DNA of 6,670 bases from RBG-16-66-20 sp049651845 (GCA_049651845.1 JBASCW010000065.1:1-6670), one strand, 5' to 3'. Positions 1 through 6,389 are shown, numbered from the stretch's first letter. The notes: a model not told the origin generated them from the sequence alone. A program made the numbers and translations.

Positions 1-1
1 G

Positions 2-610
2 CTCGGGGCCGACGCGACGCTCGAGGCCGCGGGCACCAGCCACCTGTCGGTGGTCGACGCTCAGGGCAATGCCGTGGCGATGACGACCACGGTGGAGTCG
101 GCCTTCGGCAGCCGGATCCTCGTGCACGGTTTCCTGCTCAATAACCAGCTCACGGATTTCTCGTTCGCACCCGAGGAAGACGGGCGGCCGGCGGCGAACC
201 GCGTCGAGCCCGGCAAGCGGCCGCGCAGCGCGATGGCGCCGACCTTCGTGTTCGAGCGCGCGCCGGGCCCGCGCGCGGGCCGCCTGCTGCTCGCCGCAGG
301 CTCGGCCGGCGGCCCGGCGATCATCAACTACGTCGCCAAGCTGCTCGTCAGCGTGCTCGACTGGAAGCTCGGCGTGCAGGACGCCATCGCCGCGCCGAAC
401 ATGGGCAGCCGCAACGGCGACACCGAGCTCGAGCGCACCAGCTCCGCGCAGGCCTTCGAGCCGGCGCTGCGCGCGATGGGGCACCCGGTCGCGGTGACCG
501 GCATGGTGAGCGGCACGCAGGCGATCCTCGTCACGCCCCGCGGCCTGCGCGGGGGCGCCGACCCCCGGCGGGAGGGCGTCGCCCTAGGCAACCGCAAGAG
601 GGATCATTAG
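2..610 (+). CDS. ggt: Gamma-glutamyltransferase, C-terminal part (small subunit), 5' end outside window
   Basis: GGT cleaves the gamma-glutamyl bond of glutathione and related compounds, hydrolysing it or transferring the glutamyl group; bacterial forms are usually periplasmic and self-cleave into two subunits. The frame is open from the left edge. The motif GTSHLSVVD matches the autoprocessing site, which puts the catalytic Thr at 35-37 and leaves a 191-residue small subunit, close to the 190 of E. coli. Other family marks follow: NNQLTDF (Gln and Asp equivalent to E. coli Q430 and D433), PGKRPRSAM (substrate-binding Ser, with Ala where E. coli has S463), GSAGGPAI (oxyanion Gly pair) and a C-terminal GGADPRREG. 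The stretch between TDF and PGKRP is shorter than in E. coli and lacks the lid-loop tyrosine, so this is a lid-less type and its substrate preference may differ. The signal peptide and large subunit lie outside the window. It precedes the glutamate importer genes on the same strand. Confidence 0.95.
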   Translation, partial: LGADATLEAAGTSHLSVVDAQGNAVAMTTTVESAFGSRILVHGFLLNNQLTDFSFAPEEDGRPAANRVEPGKRPRSAMAPTFVFERAPGPRAGRLLLAAGSAGGPAIINYVAKLLVSVLDWKLGVQDAIAAPNMGSRNGDTELERTSSAQAFEPALRAMGHPVAVTGMVSGTQAILVTPRGLRGGADPRREGVALGNRKRDH

Positions 611-613
611 AAT
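585..613 (+). promoter_or_regulatory. Candidate sigma70-type promoter for gltI
   Basis: A -35-like TAGGCA (585-590, 4 of 6 to TTGACA) and a -10-like TAGAAT (608-613, 5 of 6 to TATAAT) are separated by exactly 17 bases. The -10 box overlaps the ggt stop codon and sits in a local AT-richer patch of an otherwise GC-rich region. Transcription would start near 620 and give a leader of about 24 bases before the gltI ATG. No hairpin with a T-tract separates ggt from gltI, so read-through from ggt is also possible. This is pattern matching by eye; chance matches of this quality occur. Confidence 0.4.
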
Positions 614-643
614 GAATCGCCGCTCACCTGAGAGACCTTCCGC

Positions 644-1543
644 ATGAAACGCATTGCCCTTTTCGCCGCTTCCCTGCTCGCGCTCGCCAGCTTCGGTGCC
701 ACCGCGCAGGAAGGCACGCTGAAGAAGATCAAGGACACGGCCACCATTACCATCGGCCACCGCGACGCGTCGCTGCCGTTCTCCTACTACGACGACAAGC
801 AGCAGCCCATCGGCTACGCGATGGACCTGTGCATGAAGATCGCCGACGCGGTGAAGGCGGAGCTCAAGCTGCCCAAGCTGGACATCAAGTACCAGCTCGT
901 CACCTCGGCGAACCGCATCCCGCTGATGGCCAACGGCACCATCGACCTGGAGTGCGGCTCGACCACCAACAACATCCCGCGCCAGGAGCAGGTCTGGTTC
1001 ACGATGACTCATTTCGTCACCGCCAACCGCTGGGTGTCGAAGAAGTCGTCGAACGTCAAGAAGCTCGCCGACCTGAAGGGCAAGACCATCGTCTCGACCG
1101 CGGGCACCACCAACATCAAGCAGATCACCGAGATCAACGCGGCGCAGAACCTCGGCATGAACATCATCTCGGCCAACGGCCACTCCGAGGCCTTCCAGAT
1201 GGTGGAGACCGGCCGGGCGGTCGCGTTCGTGATGGACGACATCCTGCTCGCGGGCCTCGCCGCGCAGTCGCAGAAGCCGGGCGACTACGAGATCTCGGCC
1301 GAGGCGCTCTCGGTGGAGCCCTACGGCATCATGGTGCGCAAGGACGACAAGGCGTTCAAGGCGGTGGTCGACCGCGCCATGACCAACGTCTACAAATCGG
1401 GCCAGATCGACGCCATCTACTCGAAGTGGTTCGAGAAGCCGGTGCCGCCCAAGGGCATCAACCTCAACCTGCCGATGGGCGCGGCGTTCAAGAAGGTGGT
1501 GGCCAATCCCACCGACTCGGGCGACCCGAAGGTCTATCAGTAA
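644..1543 (+). CDS. gltI: Glutamate/aspartate ABC transporter periplasmic binding protein
   Basis: This 299-residue family 3 solute-binding protein captures glutamate or aspartate in the periplasm and delivers it to the GltJK channel. It has a standard Sec signal peptide: Lys2-Arg3, a hydrophobic core at 4-18 and a likely cleavage after Ala-Thr-Ala (19-21). The mature protein closely follows E. coli GltI: GHRDASLPFSYYD (Arg40), TSANRIPL (Ser88, Arg91), LECGSTTNN (Ser106), a TAGTT turn near 152-156, His180 and MDDILLAG near 197-204. Arg, Ser, Thr and His at equivalent places contact the ligand in the known binding proteins, which supports an acidic amino acid as substrate. The ATG has a modest purine-rich site (GAGAGA, 630-635) eight bases upstream. 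It is first in the transporter gene set and is followed by a strong terminator-like hairpin. The ligand could be glutamate, aspartate or both; the sequence does not decide. Confidence 0.95.
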   Translation: MKRIALFAASLLALASFGATAQEGTLKKIKDTATITIGHRDASLPFSYYDDKQQPIGYAMDLCMKIADAVKAELKLPKLDIKYQLVTSANRIPLMANGTIDLECGSTTNNIPRQEQVWFTMTHFVTANRWVSKKSSNVKKLADLKGKTIVSTAGTTNIKQITEINAAQNLGMNIISANGHSEAFQMVETGRAVAFVMDDILLAGLAAQSQKPGDYEISAEALSVEPYGIMVRKDDKAFKAVVDRAMTNVYKSGQIDAIYSKWFEKPVPPKGINLNLPMGAAFKKVVANPTDSGDPKVYQ

Positions 1544-1560
1544 GGCCGGCATGACGGCGG

Positions 1561-1586
1561 ACGGGGAACTGCGGTTCCCCGTTTTT
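1561..1586 (+). terminator. Intrinsic terminator between gltI and gltJ
   Basis: A perfect 9-bp stem, ACGGGGAAC (1561-1569) with GTTCCCCGT (1574-1582), has a 4-base TGCG loop and runs straight into a T-tract (1582-1586). It lies 17 bases after the gltI stop and about 25 bases before the gltJ start. Its place inside a transporter operon suggests partial termination and protection of the gltI mRNA 3' end, so that binding protein is made in excess over the permease and ATPase. The structure is seen directly; its efficiency is not known. Confidence 0.85.
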
Positions 1587-1611
1587 CATTGGTAGCCCGC
1601 GCGGCGGTCCG

Positions 1612-2367
1612 GTGAACTACAACTGGAACTGGGGCATCCTGCTGCAGCCCGAGCCCGGCGGCACGGGCACTTACCTGTATTACTTGTTCGTGGGGCTGGG
1701 CTGGACGCTCGCCACCGCGCTCGCCGCCTGGGCGATCGCGCTCATCGTCGGCTCGATCGTCGGCACATCGCGCACCACGCCGATGGTCTGGGTGGTGCGC
1801 GCGGGCAACGCCTACGTCGAGATCTTCAGGAACGTGCCGCTCATCGTGCAGATGTTCCTGTGGTTCTTCGTCGTGCCCGAGCTGCTGCCCAAGGACCTGG
1901 GCGACTGGGTCAAGCAGATGCCGCCACCCTGGGGCTCGTACCTGCCCGCGGTGCTGTGCCTCGGCATCTACACCTCGGTGCGCATCGCCGAGCAGGTGAA
2001 ATCGGGCATCAATTCGCTGCCGCGCGGCCAGCGCATGGCCGGCACCGCGCTCGGCCTCACGCTCGCGCAGAGCTACCGCTTCGTGGTGCTGCCGCAGGCG
2101 TTCCGCATCGTGCTGCCGCCGCTCACCTCGGAATCGATGAACATCGTCAAGAACTCCTCGGTCGCGCTCACCATCGGCCTGCTCGAGCTCACCGGCCGCG
2201 CGCGCGCGATGCAGGAGTTCAGCTTCAAGGTTTTCGAGGCCTTCGCCGCGGCCACGCTGATCTACCTGCTCACCAACCTGGTGGTGGTGTTCGCGATGCG
2301 CGCGCTGGAGAAGAAAGTGCGCGTGCCCGGCCTGATCGGCGCCGCGCCCGGCGGCGGGGGGCACTGA
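1612..2367 (+). CDS. gltJ: Glutamate/aspartate ABC transporter permease GltJ
   Basis: One of two inner-membrane permease subunits of the glutamate/aspartate importer (His/Glu/Gln/Arg/opine group), 251 residues. The GTG start is chosen because the resulting N-terminus NYNWNWGILLQ matches the conserved GltJ beginning; no good alternative or clear ribosome-binding site is visible upstream. Hydrophobic segments lie near 22-51, 68-88, 110-125 and 212-229. The cytoplasmic EAA-type coupling loop runs about 126-171 (Glu127, Gly132, LPRGQ 136-140, ALGL 146-149, VLPQAFR 159-165) and is the contact for the ATPase. YVEIFRNVPLIVQ (68-80) is another family signature. The C-terminus ends in a glycine-rich tail. 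The gene follows the intercistronic terminator and ends three bases before gltK, so the two permeases are probably translationally coupled. Confidence 0.93.
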   Translation: MNYNWNWGILLQPEPGGTGTYLYYLFVGLGWTLATALAAWAIALIVGSIVGTSRTTPMVWVVRAGNAYVEIFRNVPLIVQMFLWFFVVPELLPKDLGDWVKQMPPPWGSYLPAVLCLGIYTSVRIAEQVKSGINSLPRGQRMAGTALGLTLAQSYRFVVLPQAFRIVLPPLTSESMNIVKNSSVALTIGLLELTGRARAMQEFSFKVFEAFAAATLIYLLTNLVVVFAMRALEKKVRVPGLIGAAPGGGGH

Positions 2368-2370
2368 CCG

Positions 2371-3063
2371 GTGTTCGCCGGCTACGACTTCGACGTCATC
2401 CAGCGCTCGTGGGCGTACCTGTTCCGCGAAGGCATGACGTTCACGCTCACGCTCACCTTCCTCGTCATGGTCGGCGGCATCTTCTTCGGCACGCTGCTGG
2501 CGATGATGCGGCTGTCGAAGTTCCAGCTGCTGGGCCTGGTCGCCGGCGGCTATGTGAATCTCATGCGCTCGCTGCCGCTGGTGCTGGTGATCTTCTGGTT
2601 CTTCTTCCTGGTGCCCTACATCGGCGCCTGGATCATCGGCGCCAAGGAGCCGGTCAAGGTGGGCTCGTTCCTGTCCTGCCTGATCACCTTCACCATGTTC
2701 GAGGCGGCGTACTACTGCGAGATCATGCGCGCGGGCATCCAGTCGGTCGCGCGCGGCCAGGTCTGGGCGGGCTACGCGCTCGGCCTGAACTACTGGCAGA
2801 CCATGGGCCGGATCGTGCTGCCGCAGGCCTTCCGCAACATGCTGCCGGTGCTGCTCACGCAGACCATCATCCTCTTTCAGGACACCTCGCTCGTCTACGT
2901 GATCTCGGCCACCGACTTCCTCGGCGCGGCCTCCAAGGTCGCCAACCGCGACTACCGCCTCGTGGAGATGTACACCTTCGCCGCCGTGGTCTACTTCGTG
3001 ATCTCCTACGGCCTGTCCACGCTCGTCAAGACCCTGCAGGACCGCATCGCCATCATCAGGTAG
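2371..3063 (+). CDS. gltK: Glutamate/aspartate ABC transporter permease GltK
   Basis: The second membrane subunit of the importer, 230 residues, expected to pair with GltJ. The GTG start lies three bases after the gltJ stop and is preceded by a G-rich run (GGCGGGGGGC, about 2352-2361) that can serve as a ribosome-binding site. Hydrophobic segments lie near 22-45, 53-63, 69-90, 99-115 and 188-209. Family features include YVNLMRSLPLV (61-71), FEAAYYCEIMRAGIQS (110-125, containing the EAA coupling motif), ARGQ (127-130), ALGL (136-139), VLPQAFRNMLP (149-159) and a FQDTSLVYVIS stretch closely like E. coli GltK. The gene is separated from gltL by only nine bases. The assignment of GltK rather than a paralogous polar amino acid permease rests on resemblance and gene order, which agree. 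Confidence 0.93.
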   Translation: MFAGYDFDVIQRSWAYLFREGMTFTLTLTFLVMVGGIFFGTLLAMMRLSKFQLLGLVAGGYVNLMRSLPLVLVIFWFFFLVPYIGAWIIGAKEPVKVGSFLSCLITFTMFEAAYYCEIMRAGIQSVARGQVWAGYALGLNYWQTMGRIVLPQAFRNMLPVLLTQTIILFQDTSLVYVISATDFLGAASKVANRDYRLVEMYTFAAVVYFVISYGLSTLVKTLQDRIAIIR

Positions 3064-3072
3064 AAACCGCCC

Positions 3073-3801
3073 ATGATCTCCGTCAAGAACGTCAGCAAGT
3101 GGTACGGCAGCTTCCAGGTCCTCACCGACTGCTCGACCCAGGTCGACAAGGGCGAGGTGGTGGTGGTGTGCGGCCCCTCGGGCAGCGGCAAGTCCACCAT
3201 CATCAAGTGCGTGAACGCGCTCGAGCCGTTCCAGAAGGGCGAGATCACCGTGGACGGCATCTCGGTGGGCGACCCCAAGACCGACCTGCCCAAGCTGCGC
3301 TCGCGCATCGGCATGGTGTTCCAGAATTTCGAGCTGTTTCCGCACCTGTCGGTGACCGAGAACCTCACGCTCGCGCAGGTCAAGGTGCTCGGCCGCACCG
3401 AGGACGCGGCGCGCGACAAGGGCTTGAAGCTCCTCGACCGCGTCGGGCTGATCGCGCACAAGGACAAGTTCCCGGGCCAGCTTTCGGGCGGCCAGCAGCA
3501 GCGCGTGGCGATCGCGCGCGCCCTCTGCATGGACCCGATCGCGATGCTGTTCGACGAGCCCACCTCGGCGCTCGACCCGGAGATGATCAACGAGGTGCTC
3601 GACGTGATGGTCGAGCTCGCGCAGGAAGGCATGACCATGATGGTGGTCACGCACGAGATGGGCTTCGCCAGGAAGGTCGCGCACCGAGTGATCTTCATGG
3701 ACGCGGGCAAGATCATCGAGGACGCGCCCAAGGCCGACTTCTTCGGCACGCCGCGCTCCGAGCGCGCGCAGCTGTTCCTGTCGAAGATCCTGCACCACTG
3801 A
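3073..3801 (+). CDS. gltL: Glutamate/aspartate ABC transporter ATP-binding protein GltL
   Basis: The cytoplasmic ATPase that powers the importer; it dimerises under GltJ and GltK. The 242-residue length is typical. All nucleotide-binding motifs are intact: Walker A GPSGSGKST (34-42), Q-loop Gln84 in MVFQNFELFPH, signature LSGGQQQR (137-144), Walker B MLFDEP (158-163), D-loop SALD (165-168) and switch His194 in VVTHEMGF. The FQNFELFPH form of the Q-loop region is characteristic of polar amino acid importers. There is no extra C-terminal regulatory domain. The ATG is nine bases after the gltK stop, and the ribosome-binding site is weak (AGG at 3058-3060). The next gene begins two bases after its stop. 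Confidence 0.95.
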   Translation: MISVKNVSKWYGSFQVLTDCSTQVDKGEVVVVCGPSGSGKSTIIKCVNALEPFQKGEITVDGISVGDPKTDLPKLRSRIGMVFQNFELFPHLSVTENLTLAQVKVLGRTEDAARDKGLKLLDRVGLIAHKDKFPGQLSGGQQQRVAIARALCMDPIAMLFDEPTSALDPEMINEVLDVMVELAQEGMTMMVVTHEMGFARKVAHRVIFMDAGKIIEDAPKADFFGTPRSERAQLFLSKILHH

Positions 3802-3803
3802 AC

Positions 3804-4883
3804 TTGCGCCCGCTGCTCGCGTCGCTGCTGCTCGCGGCCTGCACGGCCGCCGCGGCCCAGGCCGCGCCGCCGGGCCGGTTCTTCGCCTGGCCCATGGACG
3901 AGCCCGCGCAGAAGCCGCGCGGCGGCACCACGCGCGGCGCGCCCGTGACGCTCGCGCCGGTTCCCTCGGCGGCCTGGCGGCAGCTGCGCGAAGCGGGCCT
4001 GAGCGACCTCGAGCGCGACCGCCGCGCGATCCTCGCCATGGCCGGACCCTACCGCGTCACCTTCGATTTCCTCGAGGTGGCGCGCTTCGATCCCGCGCTC
4101 AAGGTCCCCGCGCCCTACCAGAGCTGGGCCACCGAGTACGTGTTCGTGGCCGAGGACCGGCCGGGATTCATCGCGCTGCAGCACGTGCTCGCCATGCGCG
4201 TGCGGCTCGAAGGCGACGAGCTGAGCGAGCCGATGGTGTCGCGCCACTGGCGCCAGGAATGGCGCTACGAGGCCGACCGGCTGCTCGCCTACGCGGGCGA
4301 CAACACCTGGATCGTGCGCGCGGTGCCGGAGGCCGAGCGCCGCGGCAGCTGGGTGCAGAGCGTGCTGCAGGTCGACGATTCGCCGCGCTACGCCGCGCGC
4401 GGGCGCTGGCGGCACGCCGAAGGCGCGTCCACCTGGATCAGCGACGAGACCTGGCGGCCGCTGCCGCGGCGCGAGTTCGGCGCGCGCAAGGACTACCAGG
4501 TGCTGGTCGGCACCAACCGGCACAGCATCACGCCCGGCGGCTGGGTGCAGGAGGAGAACAACCTGAAGCGCGCCATCGGCGAAGCACGCGATCTCGCGCG
4601 CGAATACGGCGTGGTGCGCTACGAGCGCATCCGCGGCCACGACTTCGGTTCTGCCGAGCGCTACTTCGCCGCAAGCGAGCCGTTCTGGGCCGAAGTGCGC
4701 GCCGCCTGGCGCGAGGCCGAGGCGGCGGGACGCTTCAGCATGCGCGCGCAGCCGGACCAGGCAGGGCTGTTCGTGCCGTTCTTCCAGTACGCCGACAAGC
4801 TGGCGGCAGGCCACGCCTTCGACCGCGAGGAGGCACGGGCCTTTGTCCGGCGCACCCTGCGCGAGCGATACCTCGTGCCCTAG
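3804..4883 (+). CDS. Exported DUF6607-like protein of unknown function
   Basis: A 359-residue protein resembling, from memory, the uncharacterised DUF6607 family; no biochemical role is known to me. I place the start at TTG 3804 because it gives an N-terminal signal sequence: Met-Arg, then a hydrophobic run to residue 12. Two processing routes are possible: a lipobox-like LAAC ending at Cys13, or signal peptidase I cleavage after Ala-Gln-Ala (18-20). The CTG at 3798 overlaps the gltL stop and is a less usual alternative; the first ATG (3894) would lose the signal. Recognisable blocks are GPYRVTFDFLEV (81-92), SRHWRQEWRYE (146-156), QVDDSPRY (189-196), PLPRREF (219-225) and NRHSITPGGWVQEENN (238-253), rich in Trp, Arg and acidic residues. 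Two bases separate it from gltL, so it is likely co-transcribed and translationally coupled. A role in transport is not supported by its sequence. Confidence 0.8.
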   Translation: MRPLLASLLLAACTAAAAQAAPPGRFFAWPMDEPAQKPRGGTTRGAPVTLAPVPSAAWRQLREAGLSDLERDRRAILAMAGPYRVTFDFLEVARFDPALKVPAPYQSWATEYVFVAEDRPGFIALQHVLAMRVRLEGDELSEPMVSRHWRQEWRYEADRLLAYAGDNTWIVRAVPEAERRGSWVQSVLQVDDSPRYAARGRWRHAEGASTWISDETWRPLPRREFGARKDYQVLVGTNRHSITPGGWVQEENNLKRAIGEARDLAREYGVVRYERIRGHDFGSAERYFAASEPFWAEVRAAWREAEAAGRFSMRAQPDQAGLFVPFFQYADKLAAGHAFDREEARAFVRRTLRERYLVP

Positions 4884-4902
4884 AAACTTATCCCGACCCG
4901 CC

Positions 4903-5475
4903 ATGAAGATGCACGAGAACTCGCTGTTCGCGATCCTGCTGCGGGCGCCGTGGTGGATCAGCATCCTCGTCGCCGTTGTGACCACCGTGGCGTCGCGCTT
5001 CGTGCTCGAAAAGTTCTCGATGCCCGAGCTCTACGCGATCTTCGTCGGCCTGCCGTTCTTCGTCATTGGCTGCGTCGCCGGCTGGCGCCAGCTGCGCGCG
5101 CCCAGCGCCGAGCGCGTCGCGGCGAACCTGGATGCGCTGCGCGCCATGTCCTGGGAGTCCTTTTCCGGGGCGCTCGAGGCGGCCTATCGCAGCCAGGGGT
5201 ATGCCGTGGCGCCCGCGAGCGAGCGCGGGGCCGACATCGAGCTCAGCAAGGCAGGACGCATATCGCTCATCAGCTGCAAGCGCTGGAAGGTCGCCCGCGC
5301 CGGCGTCGAACCATTGCGCGAACTCGACGCCGCGCGGCGCAAGACGCGGGCCAGCGAATGCGTGTACGTGGCCGCGGGCGATGTCACCGACAACGCCCTC
5401 GCCTTCGCCGCCGAAAAAAGCATCCGCGTGCTGCGCGGCCCGGAACTCGCGGCCCTGCTGAAACCGCGCACCTAG
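4903..5475 (+). CDS. Two-pass membrane protein with Mrr-like restriction endonuclease domain
   Basis: A 190-residue protein with two hydrophobic segments (about 16-35 and 43-61) and a soluble C-terminal domain (about 80-188) of the Mrr_cat / PD-(D/E)xK type. Seen in order: a helix with Glu92 (FSGALEAAYRSQGY, 87-100), Asp111 in RGADIEL, and the strand ISLISCKRWK with Lys126. In most Mrr-like proteins that strand reads (Q/E)CK; here Ser124 stands at the Q/E position, so nuclease activity is uncertain. The rest of the domain (REL, then a VYVAAGDVTDNA strand-turn) fits the fold. The N-terminal topology and Arg-rich stretch after residue 61 suggest the domain faces the cytoplasm. I chose ATG 4903; ATG 4909 is equally possible and neither has a good ribosome-binding site. 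It lies 19 bases after the DUF6607-like gene. No methylase or specificity gene is nearby, so this is not a standard restriction system. Confidence 0.8.
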   Translation: MKMHENSLFAILLRAPWWISILVAVVTTVASRFVLEKFSMPELYAIFVGLPFFVIGCVAGWRQLRAPSAERVAANLDALRAMSWESFSGALEAAYRSQGYAVAPASERGADIELSKAGRISLISCKRWKVARAGVEPLRELDAARRKTRASECVYVAAGDVTDNALAFAAEKSIRVLRGPELAALLKPRT

Positions 5476-5497
5476 GTTACGCTTGCCCGACACGGAC

Positions 5498-5504
5498 AAA
5501 GGAG
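5498..5504 (+). promoter_or_regulatory. Ribosome-binding site of the dehydrogenase gene
   Basis: AAAGGAG lies five bases before ATG 5510 and is the best Shine-Dalgarno match in the window. It decides the start: an in-frame TTG at 5483 would add nine residues ahead of the Rossmann fold and has no such site. Confidence 0.85.
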
Positions 5505-5509
5505 CGGCG

Positions 5510-6388
5510 ATGAGCGCGGTGGCATTCATAGGTTTGGGCGCGATGGGCTCGCGCATGGCGATGAACCTGCATGCGGCGGGACACAAGCTGCGGGTCTTCA
5601 ATCGGGACAAGGCGAAGACCAGGCCCTTCGCCGAGAAAGGCATCGAGGTCTGCGATTCGCCGGCTGCTGCGGCCAGGGGCGCGGAGTTCGTCTGCTCGAT
5701 CGTCTCCGACGACGTCGCGACGCGCGAAGTCATGCTGGGCAGCAACGGCGTCATCGGCGCGGCGGCGGCGGGCACGATCGTCCTCGATTCGAGCACCAAC
5801 ACGCCCGCGATGGCGCGCGAGGCGGCGCAAGCCGCGGCGGCGCGCGGCGTGATCTACCTCGATGCGCCGGTCTCGGGCTCGCTCGCGCAGGCGCAAGCGC
5901 GTGAGCTCGTGATCCTGGTGGGCGGCGACAAGGCGGCCTTCGACCGGGCATCGCCTGTGCTGAGCGCGATGGGGCGCATGGTGCGGCGCATCGGCGACTC
6001 GGGCGCCGGCGCGACGCTCAAGCTCATCAACAACATGCTGTCGGCCACGCTCACCGCGGCGATCGCCGAGGCCGCGCAGGCGGCCGAAGCGGCGAACCTC
6101 GACCGCGAGGCGACGCTGGAAGTGCTCGGCGAGGGCGCGGCGGGCTCGCGCCTCATGAAAACCAAGCTGCCGAAGATCTTCAAGCGCGATTTCTCGCCGC
6201 AGTTCCAGCTCGAGCTCATGGACAAGGACCTGCGCTACTTCCTCGCGCTGGCGCAGGAGCTCGACCGCCCGGCGCCGATCGCCTCGCTGGTGCGCAGCCA
6301 GTATCAGGCCGCCAAGCGCGCGCAGTTCGGCAAGCTCGATTCCTGCGCGGTGTTCCTGCAGGCTTCGGGCGAACGGCCGAAAACCTGA
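5510..6388 (+). CDS. NAD(P)-dependent oxidoreductase, 3-hydroxyisobutyrate dehydrogenase family
   Basis: A 292-residue beta-hydroxyacid dehydrogenase (6-phosphogluconate dehydrogenase-like superfamily), cytoplasmic. The family oxidises or reduces small beta-hydroxyacids such as 3-hydroxyisobutyrate, tartronate semialdehyde or succinic semialdehyde; the exact substrate cannot be read here. The N-terminal Rossmann motif is GLGAMG (8-13). Asn31-Arg32 after the second strand, rather than an acidic residue, favours NADP(H). The substrate-binding block is DAPVSGS (118-124), where the last residue is usually Gly. The catalytic lysine is Lys171 in GATLKLINNML, at the usual family position, and Lys239 in MDKDL is the conserved second lysine. 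The C-terminal all-helical domain is complete. The gene lies 34 bases after the Mrr-like gene with its own strong ribosome-binding site, and it ends one base from a convergent gene. Confidence 0.92.
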   Translation: MSAVAFIGLGAMGSRMAMNLHAAGHKLRVFNRDKAKTRPFAEKGIEVCDSPAAAARGAEFVCSIVSDDVATREVMLGSNGVIGAAAAGTIVLDSSTNTPAMAREAAQAAAARGVIYLDAPVSGSLAQAQARELVILVGGDKAAFDRASPVLSAMGRMVRRIGDSGAGATLKLINNMLSATLTAAIAEAAQAAEAANLDREATLEVLGEGAAGSRLMKTKLPKIFKRDFSPQFQLELMDKDLRYFLALAQELDRPAPIASLVRSQYQAAKRAQFGKLDSCAVFLQASGERPKT

Positions 6389-6389
6389 G

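Noticed and set aside
551..566. GGGGG/CCCCC inverted repeat near the end of ggt as a terminator
   Set aside because: No T-tract follows, it lies within codons for the conserved GGADPRR motif, and such palindromes are common in GC-rich coding DNA.
829..1554. Plus-strand open frame inside gltI
   Set aside because: It is an out-of-frame shadow of a clearly conserved binding protein.
1537..3798. Very long minus-strand open frame (753 codons) opposite gltJKL
   Set aside because: It mirrors well-supported genes on the plus strand, and its translation is a low-complexity run of His, Arg, Asp, Glu and Ala typical of the antisense of GC-rich coding DNA.
1860..3803. Plus-strand open frame leading into the DUF6607-like gene, as if it were a 1007-residue protein
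   Set aside because: This part overlaps gltJ, gltK and gltL in another frame and is Arg/Ala/His-rich noise; the recognisable protein begins with the signal sequence at 3804.
4843..4902. Upstream start for the Mrr-like gene overlapping the previous gene
   Set aside because: The added residues are not hydrophobic or conserved-looking and overlap a supported coding end; ATG 4903 gives a compact membrane protein.
3006..4985. Long minus-strand open frame (659 codons) opposite gltL and the DUF6607-like gene
   Set aside because: Same reason: an antisense shadow with no recognisable domain, spanning several plus-strand genes.
4903..5475. Part of a restriction-modification or defence island
   Set aside because: No methylase, specificity subunit, helicase, integrase or other defence gene is present, and base composition matches the surrounding genes.
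5483..5509. TTG start for the dehydrogenase
   Set aside because: ATG 5510 has a strong Shine-Dalgarno site and places the Rossmann motif at the usual distance from the N-terminus.
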